NCBI GenBank assembly: GCA_028583415.1
Contig: CM053266.1
Span: 43,767,758 to 43,831,757 of the forward strand
DNA length: 64,000 nt
Origin: Protea cynaroides
Lineage: Eukaryota; Streptophyta; Magnoliopsida; Proteales; Proteaceae
Reading direction: 5' to 3'
Below are positions 25,718 through 36,970 of this stretch, piece by piece. The notes beneath the pieces are model-generated. The model ran no database searches. It saw only the letters and a program-made list of their open reading frames with translations, and was not told where the DNA came from. The number at the start of each line of letters is the position of its first letter. The stretch's first letter is position 1. A program made the position numbers and the translations under genes.

Positions 25718-26057
25718 CATCCAAATCCTCTCTTCCCAGAGGTTCAAGAGGAGGGGCGGCAACCCCATTAGATGGTTGACATCTCCGAACCCTCCATTCA
25801 AACCGACAAACTGAACTAACGAAGGTGGAGGGGCGGCAACTCCATTAGATGACCGACATTTGGGATCCGGGTGAATCCCAACCCTCCATCCTAGCTGGTG
25901 AATCCCAACCCTTCATTCTAGCTGACACCCCCTTTGTTAGCTCAACTTGTCGACTCAGATGGAGGGCTTGGATTCACCCAGGCCCCAGGTGTCGGCCATC
26001 TAACGGGGTTGCCGCCCTTCCTCCCGAACCTTTGGGAGGAGAGGATGTGGATCCCAC
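25718..26057. mobile_element. Long-TIR MITE, family member 1
   Basis: Left-arm ATCCTCTCTTCCCAGAGGTT...GGGCGGCAACCCCATTAGATGG pairs with the reverse complement of the right arm ATCCTCTCCTCCCAAAGGTT...GGGCGGCAACCCCGTTAGATGG. The centre reads GCTGACACCCCCTTTGTTAG, like the centre of the element at 62593. The left arm is enlarged by an internal duplication of the GGCGGCAAC(C/T)CCATTAGATG block. A clear target-site duplication was not found. Confidence 0.75.
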
Positions 26058-27202
26058 ATGACATCTATCTTGGATAAATGATGTGTCCATTCTTATTGTG
26101 GATAAATGATGTGCCTATTCTGATGGTTGAAGGTGAAGTAATATGGTCTAAATTTGAATGGAGAAGACTGTCTGTCTAGATTAGTTGTGTCAAATTTTGA
26201 GGTTTAATATAATCAGACATCCTTTATGTATTAGTATTGGCATATATTCGATGTATATCTCTATATGTGGATCAATATTCTAGTCATTATTGTACAAAAA
26301 TCAAGGAAACAAGGATAATTACCCAAAATAAACTCATATCAACAAATATCACATCTACGGAACAATAAATTTCTTTTGTTTCCGTGAATACACAGATAAC
26401 TTTGTTGATCCATCCCCTCAAAAAATAAATAAATAAATAAATTATATATATAAATAAATAAATATATATATATATTTAACTTGGGTCAGACCTCAAGAGG
26501 TATGTCACCTAAACCTAGTCTAAAATTTGACTGTTTCAGTGTGCGGAAAATGTTATAGATTCAATTTAGGAGAAAGTTTGAAGGGGCAGTATCATAAACG
26601 ACCCTATTTTTGCATGTTGAATGCTAGTAATATCTCTCTTCCATTGTATCTGGATCCTAATCTAACCTCACTGAACAACCTAGTAAAGATATATTACTCT
26701 TCACCAATGGTGTTGAAAAACTCAGTCATTCAATTTATTATTAAAAATTCTTTTTTTTTTTTTTTTTCATTTGTTCACCACTAATTTGAACAAAAAAAAA
26801 AAAAACGTGAAATAAATGGACTAATGGAGAGGGATAAGGTTGAAATGGGCCATTTTGACATGAAAGGAATCCAAAGGACACTCTACCAACCCCGACCAAC
26901 TGTATCAGCATTCCATGTGGATTGAACTGGTGGCGACAATATAAGCTTGTATTTGGATTACTAAGATGATGTTGACAAGATATTGAAGACACGCAACCAA
27001 CAAAAAAACAAAAAAAAAGGCCTTGCCTTGTCATCCCAAGTCCCTGGTTTTTGGGTTAGCATCTAGCCAAGATGGGGAGTAAACAATTTGTCTAGATGAT
27101 TTTAAGATATTGATGAGCACCTGAATTCATGATCTGCAACATAAAAATGGTGAAAAGAAATATACAATTACGAAGCTGAGTCTCCAACTAGGAGTAGTTT
27201 AA
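26058..27202. other. AT-rich intergenic DNA
   Basis: Contains (AAAT/TA)n tracts at about 26419-26475 and poly-T/poly-A stretches at 26752-26768 and 26791-26806. No coding or structural feature was recognised. Confidence 0.5.
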
Positions 27203-27404
27203 GGGGGTGTTTGGTAACACCCCAGAAGTTGGATTCTGACTTCTAGAGCATAAATGGAGTAGAAGCCTATTTGATAACCTGATTCAGACTTCTGCAGAAT
27301 CCATGAGTGAACCGGTTCCAAATGAGCTCTAGAATCCAATTTTTTGGAGCATCAAATAGATGCTTTTCGACTTCATAGTACAATTTTGGAGTAAAAATCA
27401 CCCC

Positions 27405-27927
27405 ATACCACTACTACCACCAACTACCACCACCAACCCCACAACCCACCAACCACCACCCACCACCGCCACCACCCTCCACCACCCACTGCCGCCACCA
27501 CCACCACCACCCACCACCACCACTACCCACCACCACCATCCTCAATCACCACCCACCGCCACCTACCATCGCCACCACCACCAACCACCGACCACCAACC
27601 ACCGCCACCTACCATCGCCACCACCACCAGACACCGCCACCACCACCTACCACCACCACCAACTATCACCCATCACCACAGCCACCACCACCAACCACCC
27701 ACCACCACCATCCACCACCACCAACCACCCACTGCCACCGCCACCACCATCCTCAATCACCACCCACTGCCACCTACTATCGCCACCACCACCACCACCA
27801 CCACCAACTATCACCCACCACCACCGCCACCACCACCACCAACCACCCACCACTGCCATCACCATCCACTACCACCCACCGCCACCTACCATCGCCACCA
27901 CCAGCAGCCACCAACCACAACCACCAC
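27405..27927 (+). repeat. CCA-rich minisatellite, left part
   Basis: An array of CCACCACCA mixed with CCAACCACC, CTACCATCG and CACCCACCGCC words. It is open in several frames, giving Pro/Thr/His-rich translations, but it is low-complexity DNA and not a gene. The array continues at 30510, so the LTR split a single array. Confidence 0.9.
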
Positions 27928-30509
27928 TGTCACACCCCAATTCCGGCTGAACCAGAAGTGTGAGTGAACCGGTATTAAACCACGGTTCACACCGGGATCT
28001 CGAAAAGACCGTGTCAACCAATCATCCCCGAGCGGACCATCAAAATTCGAGTAATACTAGCGCGGAAATAATATATCAATGAAGTTGAACTAAATAATAA
28101 ATTAAAATAATTAAACCAGGTTATTCCATCATCCATCGAATTTAAATAATATTTATTTACAAGTTTTAAATTGAAAATAATCAAATCAAAGAGGAAAGAC
28201 ACGGAAGGAGCACTCGCATAACGCATCATGCTCGTCCCTCCACACTCTGTGTCTCTAGGGGCACCATCGTCTTGTAGGGTCGGGGCGGTCACGTAGTCCT
28301 CCACCGTGTACCCCGCATCCAAATCGAAAAGAGAGATATATATCGGGGTGAGCTACCACAGCTCAGGAAAGCACAAGACCAATGCAACATCCACATGCAT
28401 GAGTTAACATTACACTTTGGGCCAGGTATAACTTGCAATTGTGCTATGGTAAGGTTTGGCGGCCACCGCACCTCCATGCACGAGAGTGTGAGCACACCCA
28501 ATAGTCAGGGCTCCTACCACACTACCATGTTGCCCCACATCACTCACTCCGGTATAGAGATAGGACTCGAGTCGCGGGCGGGAAGAACCACAATCCCACG
28601 TCCTCCTCCCGATACCCCATACCGTACCAATACCTAAACCCCTATTGGCAAGGGCTTGCAAGTGGGTTCCGTTTCTAACCGGGTCCTAGATGTCAATACA
28701 AGTAGGCTCCATCCTAGTACCCGTCTACGGCATAGGGATAGAGCTAGGCGTGCAGCCGGGCCGGAGACCACAATACCTCACCTCCCCCGATACCCTACCC
28801 GAACAAGCATACCAAGATGGAACTATACGCAAGTAGGTCCTATCCCAACACGCTCCCTATGGCATAAGGATAGAGCTAGAGCGCCATGGCCGGTCAACGT
28901 CGACATCGGAGATCACCATGCCACATCACGCGGCCGGATCAACGCCAACATCGGAGACCACCCGCCATAACCTCCCCGATACCCCACCCATACCAAGCAT
29001 GCAAGATAGGGTGCTATCGAAAGGCGTCGGAGTGAGGAATGATCCCGGGCCCCGGCCCTTCCCATTCCACACTCCAACTAAAACAAACACATGTCTAACA
29101 TCCATCACACCTAGCATATGAAATGCATGAACAGATAAATCAAATAAAATTTACACTACATGACATGTGATATGCACAATCCATCAAACAAGCATATAAT
29201 TTGATACGTAAAAATTAAAGAGCTCTCTAAGGTTTATTATTAAATCTTTAATTTAAGTTTCGGGTCTTGTCCCTTACCCGACGCGTGGTGTTAATCCTTT
29301 TCGGCGTCGGAGTTTCACATATAAGTCCTACACAACCATATTTTCATGTTAATTTCCATTTATTAGAGTTTTAGAAGCCAAAACCCGGCTTTCCCGGACA
29401 AACGGGGCTCAAAACACATACGGTCCCGCACATACCGGCCGCGAGGATAGTGAGACCGGTATGGTGAGACCGGTATGGGTGAGACCGGTATGCATACCGG
29501 ATGCACACATACCGGTCTCACTCGGATCCGGACCGAGTGCAACCGGTATGGTGCCGGGGTATGCATACCGGATGCACACATACCGGTCTCACTCGGATCG
29601 GCCGAGTGCGACCCGGTATGGTGCCGGTATGCATACCGGATGCACACATACCGGTCTCACTCGGATCCGGCGAGTGCGACCGGTATGGTGCCGGATACAC
29701 CGCGGCCCATACCGCGGGATTTTCCCAAGGATATACCCTATGGCGTGATTTTCCGAGATCGAGGTCTCCACGGTAGCTCCCCAAGGTTTCACCTATCTTC
29801 CGCTAAGGTCCGGGTCTCGAAGGGTCCTACGGATCTTGGCTAGAATACCAAAAACCAACCGGATCCGAAATAAAGACGAAATGAATCTAAGCATTTTCCA
29901 TCGGATCTCACCCGCCGCGGCCCGATCCGATAAACAACCCTACGGGAAGGATAGAGCACTTTACCGGTAGCGGTTGTCGGTTGGCGGCGAGTTCCTCCAC
30001 CGACGGCTCCTTCCTTGGCGGCGCCTCAACTCCTTCTCGGAACAAAGGGGGTTCACGGAGCGTCTCCCCTCTATTAATAGAGGGAGGCCGTCCAAAACAC
30101 GCTCCCCCTCATATGGAAACTTTAAGTTTCCATTTTTGGGAGAAACACAACTCGAACACATACCGGTCTCGCACATACGGTCGCAGGATAGCGAGACCGG
30201 TGATATGCGACCGGTATGCCATACCCGGTTGCGAGGATAGTGCATCCGGTATGGTGAGACCGGTATGGGTGAGACGGTATACCATACCGGTTGCACTATA
30301 GTGCATCCGGTATGGTGAGACCGGTATGGGTGAGACCGGTATGAACTTAGCCAATTTTACACATTTTTCGTACCCGAAAATGATTGGTTCTTCACCCGGC
30401 TTCTTGCGCGGTCCCTTGCCCGGCTTCGCTTTCCGGTCCGGTTATGATTGGGGCACCTGTCATCGCATAAAACCATGGTTAAACCGGGTTTTAAAGCACG
30501 GTTCTTACA
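27928..30509. mobile_element. Probable solo LTR of a Ty3/gypsy retrotransposon
   Basis: The 2,582-bp block opens TGTCACACCCCAATTCCGG and closes GCACGGTTCTTACA, so it begins TG and ends CA. It is flanked by ACCAC on both sides (27923-27927 and 30510-30514). It contains no polyprotein. A TATTAATAGAGGGAG-like promoter motif lies near 30073. TGTCACACCCC openings and LTRs above 2 kb are typical of Del/Tekay-type gypsy elements; this is family knowledge. Because the target is CCA repeats, the 5-bp duplication is weak evidence. Confidence 0.6.
29447..29700. repeat. ACCGGTATG palindrome-rich tandem repeat inside the LTR
   Basis: TGCATACCGGATGCACACATACCGGTCTCACTCGGAT occurs three times (starting near 29491, 29562 and 29630; periods about 71 and 68 bp). 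ACCGGT, its own reverse complement, appears eight times in this stretch. More copies lie at 30160-30350. The density of CG and palindromes differs sharply from the AT-rich surroundings. Confidence 0.85.
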
Positions 30510-30702
30510 ACCACCACCACCAACTATCACCCACCACCACCGCCACCACCATCCACTACCACCCACCACCACCGCCACCACCCTCCACCACCACCACCCA
30601 CCCACCGCCACCCTTCACCACCACCTCCCACCCACCACCACCGTCACCAACCATCACCACTCACCACTAGTGCCACCATCCGCCACCCCCCACCACTACT
30701 CT
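30510..30702 (+). repeat. CCA-rich minisatellite, right part
   Basis: Continuation of the array interrupted at 27927, with the same CCACCACCA and CCACTACCA words. It ends at GCCACCCCCCACCACTACTC. Confidence 0.88.
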
Positions 30703-30833
30703 GGAGTCCATGACTAAATTAGGTTAACAAACATGTTTCTACTCCCTCATACTCTTGAATCCTTTTGAAGTTGGAGTAGAAATTTGAACCAGAAATAAGA
30801 ATCCCAGAGTTGAAGTTTTATCAAACAACCCCT

Positions 30834-33800
30834 AAATATACACATAAATAAATACTGAACATAGACAAAACAAAACTAACAATAAATTGTGCAATTTCAT
30901 TGAAATTATCCATAGCTATGGATAGGATCCATGACCCTCTCAGTAGCCTGTTACATGCACTACTTAAATGGAAGATGCATCCTAGACGTGCATGGAACTT
31001 TGACACCTCAGACTCTGGGACCATTCTATTAAATTTCTCTATATTATTTGTTTCCATTTGTTTTACATAACTGAACATCAAGAATATGTTACAAACCACA
31101 TCCTCTATAGAAGCACTTTTAAGGCAACCACTATGTAGTAACCCAAACCACATTCCCCCTCCTCCTCCTCCTCCTCCTCCTCCTCCTCCTCCTCCTCTAA
31201 ATACAGATGAAGGGGGAAATATCAAATTTCATAGTTGGCTTATCTCAAAGGCTTGCATCAATGTTTATATGACACTTCCCACCTGTTTTTTAATTTTTTT
31301 TATAGTAAAGAGTCGAAGTTTTTCTATTAAGGAAAGAATTATCTAAAAAAGCTTACACCTTGTGATTTCTATGGATATGGATTTTATTTGCATAACCCAT
31401 CAAAGCAAATCAATTAATATCCTTTAACCATTTAAGAAAAATGTATGAACTTTTAGAAGGCAATTCTTTCCATGTTTTGATGGTTAATAATAGTGGGGTA
31501 ATTATATTCCTTCATTCTAGGGCTTATCCACAGAAATGAGTTGCTTCTACATAGTATTCACTGTTTCTTAGAAAAATAAATGGAGCAATAGATTCCGTTA
31601 CTTCACCAAAGAAAGGATTGCATCAAATATCTCTGACTGTCCAGAAGCAATATAGCAGTGTTCGGCATGATTTTAATTATAGGGCCACCAGACATTATGA
31701 AATTCAGCTCTATCCTTCCTATGAAATCTGTTATGGAGATGACTGGCCCAACAATTAGGAACAACCATCTGAGCATATGCAAGGACCATGTCTAACTTGA
31801 CCACAAGTAAATATATATAATAACTTGACCAGTTTACCTTTTTAAGTCTCTGCTTCCATCCATCCCAAACTCTGCAAGTGACCGAAATGTGGACCAAGGA
31901 GCACAAAATCTTTCCACATGCGCTGAGCTGCAATTCAGGCCACGAGGCAAATATCAACTTTGGATTTTTATGTTCAAATCCATTACAGTCCTCGTAGACA
32001 TGCGGATCACTGCAACTAAATATTCGCAATGTCAGATCTTATGGCAAGATGGTAAAAAAAAAAAAATTTGGGGTAGCAAAAGAGAATTTTATTAGTGAAA
32101 GAAGAGAATATACAAATAAAACACAATGGACATATACACTTTCTTTCCAATGCATTACCATAACCCAAATAAATAATTATAAATTTCTTTCTCTGCTAAA
32201 TATGTCAGAAAAGAGAGTAGACCTTGAGAACCTTTTGAATCCAATGCCCAACTCATAATGTATGAGTCCAGAAATAGAAAGAACAAGAACAGTTACACAG
32301 CTTAACAACAAGAACGCAACTATTCCTTTCATAAAACCAGGCCAATGACAGAACAGGCAATACACACCACACCAGAAACTCTATTTTGAATTCAACCACA
32401 GATTAACCACCAAATGCAACATGAGAGGCATATCGTGTAATAACAACTCCCACAAGGCTTTGGCAGAAAATCCATCCAATAAACCACCATTAACCTCTCA
32501 ACCCCCTAATCAATTGTTTACAGATTTCAAAATCAAATAAAGGTTGTAACCAGTGCAAGCCCCACCTTTGCATGGTGTCGGGAGGGGTGGATTGGGGTCG
32601 GCTCCTTAACCTCACCAACTTATGCATGAAGTGGTCACCCTCAAATTTGAACTTGCATCTTCATGGTGGGCAAAAAGCTTTACTGTTAGATCAAGCGACG
32701 AAGCAGAACAATTGCAAGCCTAAGATCCCTTCAAAGAATTAAGATCATAGAAGAGGTTGCTTCTCCTTGTTATCTACCAGGCCCCATTCTTATTAGAAAT
32801 ACTCCAGCCTCCTTAGACTGCCCAGCAGGTGGCCTCTTGTCAGGGGTGTTAACTGATTTTGATCTCTTAGCTCCAGCCCTGGGTGAAATCAATAATTTTC
32901 TCCACTAGGACAAACTATATTAAAAAGACTTACCTCAATAGCACCCCACCTCATGTTTGATCACTGAAGATTCTCCACTAGGAGGCTTGTAGGGCTTGAA
33001 CCACATCCACAGCCTACAAAGGACTATGTTAAGATAATTTCAAAGGCTCCTGCACAAAATCCCATCACCCAGCCGCTACCACTCCCTGGCCATCAGAAGG
33101 TCTTGGCCACATGGATCTAAATCCTCCAGAATTGGAACTAAAGCAGCAGCATGATCGTACCTTCTAACTGGTGATCCCAAGATTTCATCTTTGACTTCTC
33201 CGCGTTCAGATCGGACTCCTAAATCATTTTCAAGCTTCTGAAAGTCAATTCAACTGGCCCACACAACGTTGAAGTCAAATCATGAGTTCTTCTATCGAAC
33301 TCAAATCCCCAAGAATGCCTTCTGTATTGAAAAAGGCCCAGATTCGGAAGGCACAGAAACAGTATTTTGACCCTCAGATTGATTTGTTTCTTATTCCCTT
33401 AACACATACATAATACTTGCTGGATAACTTGAACCCTCTTTTTCTTCAACTATTCAAGGATGGGGACTTCCTCCATGGAGGATGCAAAGATAACTACTTT
33501 TTGCCAGTGCATCGGAGAACCACAATCGGCAGTTTGTCCTGGCTAGAAATCATGTCATCATATAGGAGTTCATAGCAGGATTTGATAAAGATAGTCCCTG
33601 ACTACCTTAAGACCCAATTTGTATACTCTAGTGTACTATAAAATGGGACCAAAGCCAAAGCCATAAATGTGAACTCCTCAATTCTCTATTGAAGGTGTAA
33701 ATTCTAGGGGAGAATGAAAAGAGAAGTGGAAGAGAAAGATAACAGACTTTGCTGCAACTTTGGGAGTGACAACATTGTGATGCGACTTCCCCATTCCAAT

Positions 33801-34504
33801 CAATATATATTAAGAGAAACCCTAAAAGGGTACAAAGGTAAGATGCCAGAAAACTAAGAAACAAAGAAGACTCTAGAAGCCACCTTGAGAATGGTGCTAG
33901 CCATCTCGAGATTAGTGCCAAGCACTAGTCTCGAGATGGACTCCCCCTCTCTACATACTTTTAACACAAGGAATGCCATAAACTGTGGGAATCAAACAAT
34001 CAATTTCAATCCATTTACCAACTCCAAGCCTTAATCCACCATGGCCTCTTTAATCTTCAGCCAACCTACAGAATCGTTGCTGCAAATCTCATAGTTTACT
34101 TTCCCAGGACTGACCATCTTCACAAAACCTTATCCAAGAACTATTCTATTTTGGTTTTGAAGTCCTCCTTTCATTTTATTATATTCTTCCAAGCATTAGT
34201 GTCCCGAGAAGATTTAACCTTCTTGGTGTCCCAAACTAAATCTTCAGGCATATTTGGAGGAAATAATCTAGTTTCAAGTCAAATGGCTGGAGCAAATAAG
34301 CTTATTCCTTGATTCTACTCAATACCCTAGGAAGTTCTGAATGTTTCCCCGCTAAACCAAAGCTGGGGCCAAGAGATAAACATGAAAGTTGAAACAGACA
34401 GGGATGCTGTTCAACGTGGCATCCCCCATAGACCTCTTTCTGCTCCATCCATCTAAAGTTGTGTTCCATGCCAAAGTAGATGATGTTGCATCCACGAGGA
34501 AAGG
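30834..34504. other. Gene-free region with scattered repeats
   Basis: A (CCT)n tract occupies 31158-31197. 32560-32700 resembles a decayed SINE-like or other short element on the minus strand, but its internal promoter boxes are too weak to call. 33700-33960 has retroelement-LTR-like wording. Minus-strand frames at 31673-32029 and 33628-33921 show no family motifs. I see no supported gene here. Confidence 0.5.
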
Positions 34505-34631
34505 GGTAAGAAGCATAGTTGTCAAAGCGACAAGGCGACCCAAGGCGTTTTGGGCCATCCTGGGAGCCTAGGCAAGGCGTTCCCAGTGTATTTTTTTTTA
34601 TTTTTAAAATATTAATGCTATATTAATGTTT

Positions 34632-34894
34632 GAAAAAATTTCATCTAGACCCCATCAAAGATTGCTAACATCATCTACACCCATAAGAATGCAAAAACAT
34701 CACCTAGGTCCACTTAACTGACGGAAATCACTAAATTTGTTGAAATACAATTTTACCCCTCAAATTGTAAATTGAAAATTTTAAAAATTATGTTCATTTA
34801 CTAATTTATCCTTCAAATGTAACTTATATTTTCAAACCGCCTTCCTCACTGGCGGCGTGAATATTTTTCGGGCAACGTGAGCCGGAGACAAAAT

Positions 34895-34942
<48 letters not shown>

Positions 34943-36104
34943 TGCCTCCCTCCAACGGAATTCTCTATGCATGAGCCATTCCTCCTGTCCGAGATTCTCC
35001 GATGTGTTTCAAGGAGTAGAAATTCTTGCAGAGGAACCTGCAATGGAAGTTGCTGGTGAGGGTGCCATAACAATGAGCCAAATATTTATCCGCCTTTTTG
35101 TTTGATTGGCCATAAATAGCCATATTATTTGGTGAGAATCAAGGCCATGTCCCACCGTCCTTACACCTGTTCACCGTCCTTACACCTGTTGTCGGTGGAG
35201 TTGGAAAAGGTGCAGAATTACAGGAATGGTGCCACTACCAGGCTGCCAGCCATCCATTGTCATCACACATTCACACTCCTTAAAAAGATGGCACTGCCCT
35301 TTAAATGAAAGAAATTTTTTCCGTTGAGCTGGGAGGGAAATCTCCATTTTGCAAATGCCAAAGGCCAAGAGGAAAGAAGAAGTTAATTGAGGCCTTTAAT
35401 GGCCGCCAAGATCACCAACCTCAGATTCCTTCACTCTTCTTAATCTCATTAGACCCTCCGCACGACCTTAGACGAACATCCCAACTTCAGATTCCTTCTT
35501 CTGAATCACGTTAGACCCTTCGCTTTTTCATTCGGAATTATTTGTGACGGTCTCGGTCTACGATCCTACAAGACAACCGTCCGAAGTGTTCTCCTGGATC
35601 TGACTTCAGTTACAGCATCGATGTTGCAAGAAAACCCGGTCACTAGAGATCTCTGCGTTGCAACCCTCACAGGCTGTGCACCTCTCTTCTTGCTTCGATT
35701 TTGGGGTGAAATGACAAAGCTTGGGATTCTCGAACAGGTCCTATTTCTCTTGCGTCGCTACTAATTAATACTCAACCTTGCTTTTCAAATTCCCAAAAGA
35801 GCCCAGAAAAGGGAAGAGAATAAGATCTGCAAAAAAAGCAGAAGCTGAAGCGGAAGGAGAAGCAGACATAGAGCAGAAGATGAAGCTATGCAAGGGTATA
35901 ATGGTCTTTTCAATAGGACAAAAGGGTATTATAGTCTCTGAAATATTTTAATCCACTTGACGTCAGCATCTAAAGAGAATCAACTGACGGAGTGGACTTC
36001 TTTGATTAACACAGCCAAAGTTTGGGGGTGTAGATGATGTTTTTGCATTCTTGTGGGTGTAGATGATGTTAACAATCTTTGATAGGGTCTAGATGAAATT
36101 TTTC
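34632..36104 (+). mobile_element. Nested Pack-MULE-like element A carrying a gene fragment
   Basis: The left end is GAAAAAATTTCATCTAGACC and the right end reverse-complemented is GAAAAATTTCATCTAGACCC. Both continue with ATCAAAGATTG(C/T)TAACATCATCTACACCCA. ATTAATGTTT flanks both sides (34622-34631 and 36105-36114), a perfect 10-bp target duplication. The interior holds a (TC)n tract (34899-34935) and a farnesol-kinase-like exon. The termini match the element at 45930 in inverted order, while the interiors differ. Confidence 0.88.
35585..35737 (+). pseudogene. Captured farnesol/phytol kinase-like exon fragment
   Basis: The frame reads SVLLDLTSVTASMLQENPV followed by TRDLCVATLTG, then FLLRFWGEMTKLGILEQ and a GT splice donor at 35738. 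The FWGE-x2-K-x-GI-x2-Q pattern with a preceding short membrane-type segment resembles the early part of plant farnesol kinase (FOLK, related to phytol kinase VTE5), which normally continues with KL-RKLVHI in the next exon. That next exon is absent. The fragment lies wholly inside a transposable element, so it is most likely a transduplicated, non-functional piece. Confidence 0.65.
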
Positions 36105-36255
36105 ATTAATGTTTATATATATATGCAGCATTCTACATAAATAATCAACATTTAAGACGTAACTTAATTAATATGAGAAAACCAGCAAAGAAACAAATAA
36201 TTGAGTTAAGTAGGCAACACATATTTATGACTAACATTTGCTTACTTATAACAAA

Positions 36256-36396
36256 TTTGACCGGAGCGTAACTTCTTTAATATATTTCGGATTCAAGCAA
36301 TCTCGAATTCTTTGCAAAGCTAGTATAATCAGCTTTCCAACAAATCCGAGATTGCTTGAATCCGAGTTATAATGAAGGAATTACACTCTGGTCAAA
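36256..36396. repeat. 141-bp imperfect palindrome
   Basis: TTTGACCGGAGCGTAACTTC...GGATTCAAGCAATCTCG on the left pairs with GGTCAAA...CGAGATTGCTTGAATCCGAG on the right around a short AAGCTAGTATAATC centre. It lies in the right arm of the outer MULE. It may be a fold-back insertion or an inverted duplication, and it could form a hairpin. Confidence 0.75.
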
Positions 36397-36970
36397 CTTT
36401 GTTCGGAGTACGCGAATGCTGTTTAAAGTCGTCTGAATGTAAATTATTTTTTGGACATCAAAGCAAGAGATTATTTTGGTGCGCCCTTCGTAGTGATGTT
36501 TTACTATAAAAAGATTTATGGAATTTTTATATTTGGAAAAAACCAAGCATTTGGAAGTTGAAAATAGCCCCTGCATCCAAAAATACGGTTTTTGTTCTTG
36601 AACTGGAGGGTTGACTTTTTATCCTTATGGAATTTGAATTTTAGACTATTTTTATTAGATTCAAATAGGGGGTATTTTCTTATTTATGAATAATATCTTC
36701 ATTTACGTAAATGATATTAGTCATAAATAGGTACTATCTGACAAATGTTGTTCCTGTCTAGCCTAATACGTCTTGTGAAGCAAATTCAGAGATCAAAGGG
36801 AAAAAAAAAAAAAAACACATAAAAGACCCAGGCGACCGCCCAGGCATTCTGGACGCCCAAGGAGTCCAAAGCGGCGCCTAGGTGACCACTCAGGCAACAT
36901 TAATAAGGCGCCCAAGCCCTGGAATCATGCCCGGACGCCTAGGTACGCCTTGACAACTATGGTAAGAAGC

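Larger units (their letters stand above)
27203..30833. mobile_element. TIR-flanked composite unit carrying a CCA minisatellite and a nested LTR
   Basis: The left end is GGGGGTGTTTGGTAACACC followed by AGAAGTTGGATTCTGACTTC. The right end, reverse-complemented, is AGGGGTTGTTTGATAAAAC followed by TTCAACTCTGGGATTCTTAT. Such ends are common in plant hAT-like non-autonomous elements. Without the nested LTR the unit would be about 1.0 kb. No 8-bp target duplication could be confirmed, so the assignment is an inference. Confidence 0.5.
34515..36960. mobile_element. Mutator-like element with 10-bp target duplication
   Basis: The ends are ATAGTTGTCAAAGCG at 34515 and, reverse-complemented, ATAGTTGTCAAGGCG at 36960. 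GGTAAGAAGC flanks both sides exactly (34505-34514 and 36961-36970). The subterminal regions are rich in GGCG/GCCTAGG words. A 9-11 bp duplication with such ends fits the MULE superfamily. No transposase is present, so it is non-autonomous. A second element (34632-36104) is inserted within it. Confidence 0.88.

Noticed and set aside
27360..27950. 196-residue Pro/His/Thr-rich open frame
   Set aside because: It is produced by the CCA minisatellite, which is open in several frames on both strands, and it has no domain.
29363..29843. Several overlapping frames on both strands
   Set aside because: They arise from the ACCGGTATG tandem palindromes inside the LTR; the mirrored translations show repeat origin.
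31673..32029. 118-residue minus-strand frame
   Set aside because: Begins at TTG rather than ATG, shows no family motif and has no supported splice partners.
32560..32700. Possible minus-strand SINE
   Set aside because: The B-box-like AGTTCAAATTTG is weak, the A box is poor and no target duplication was seen.
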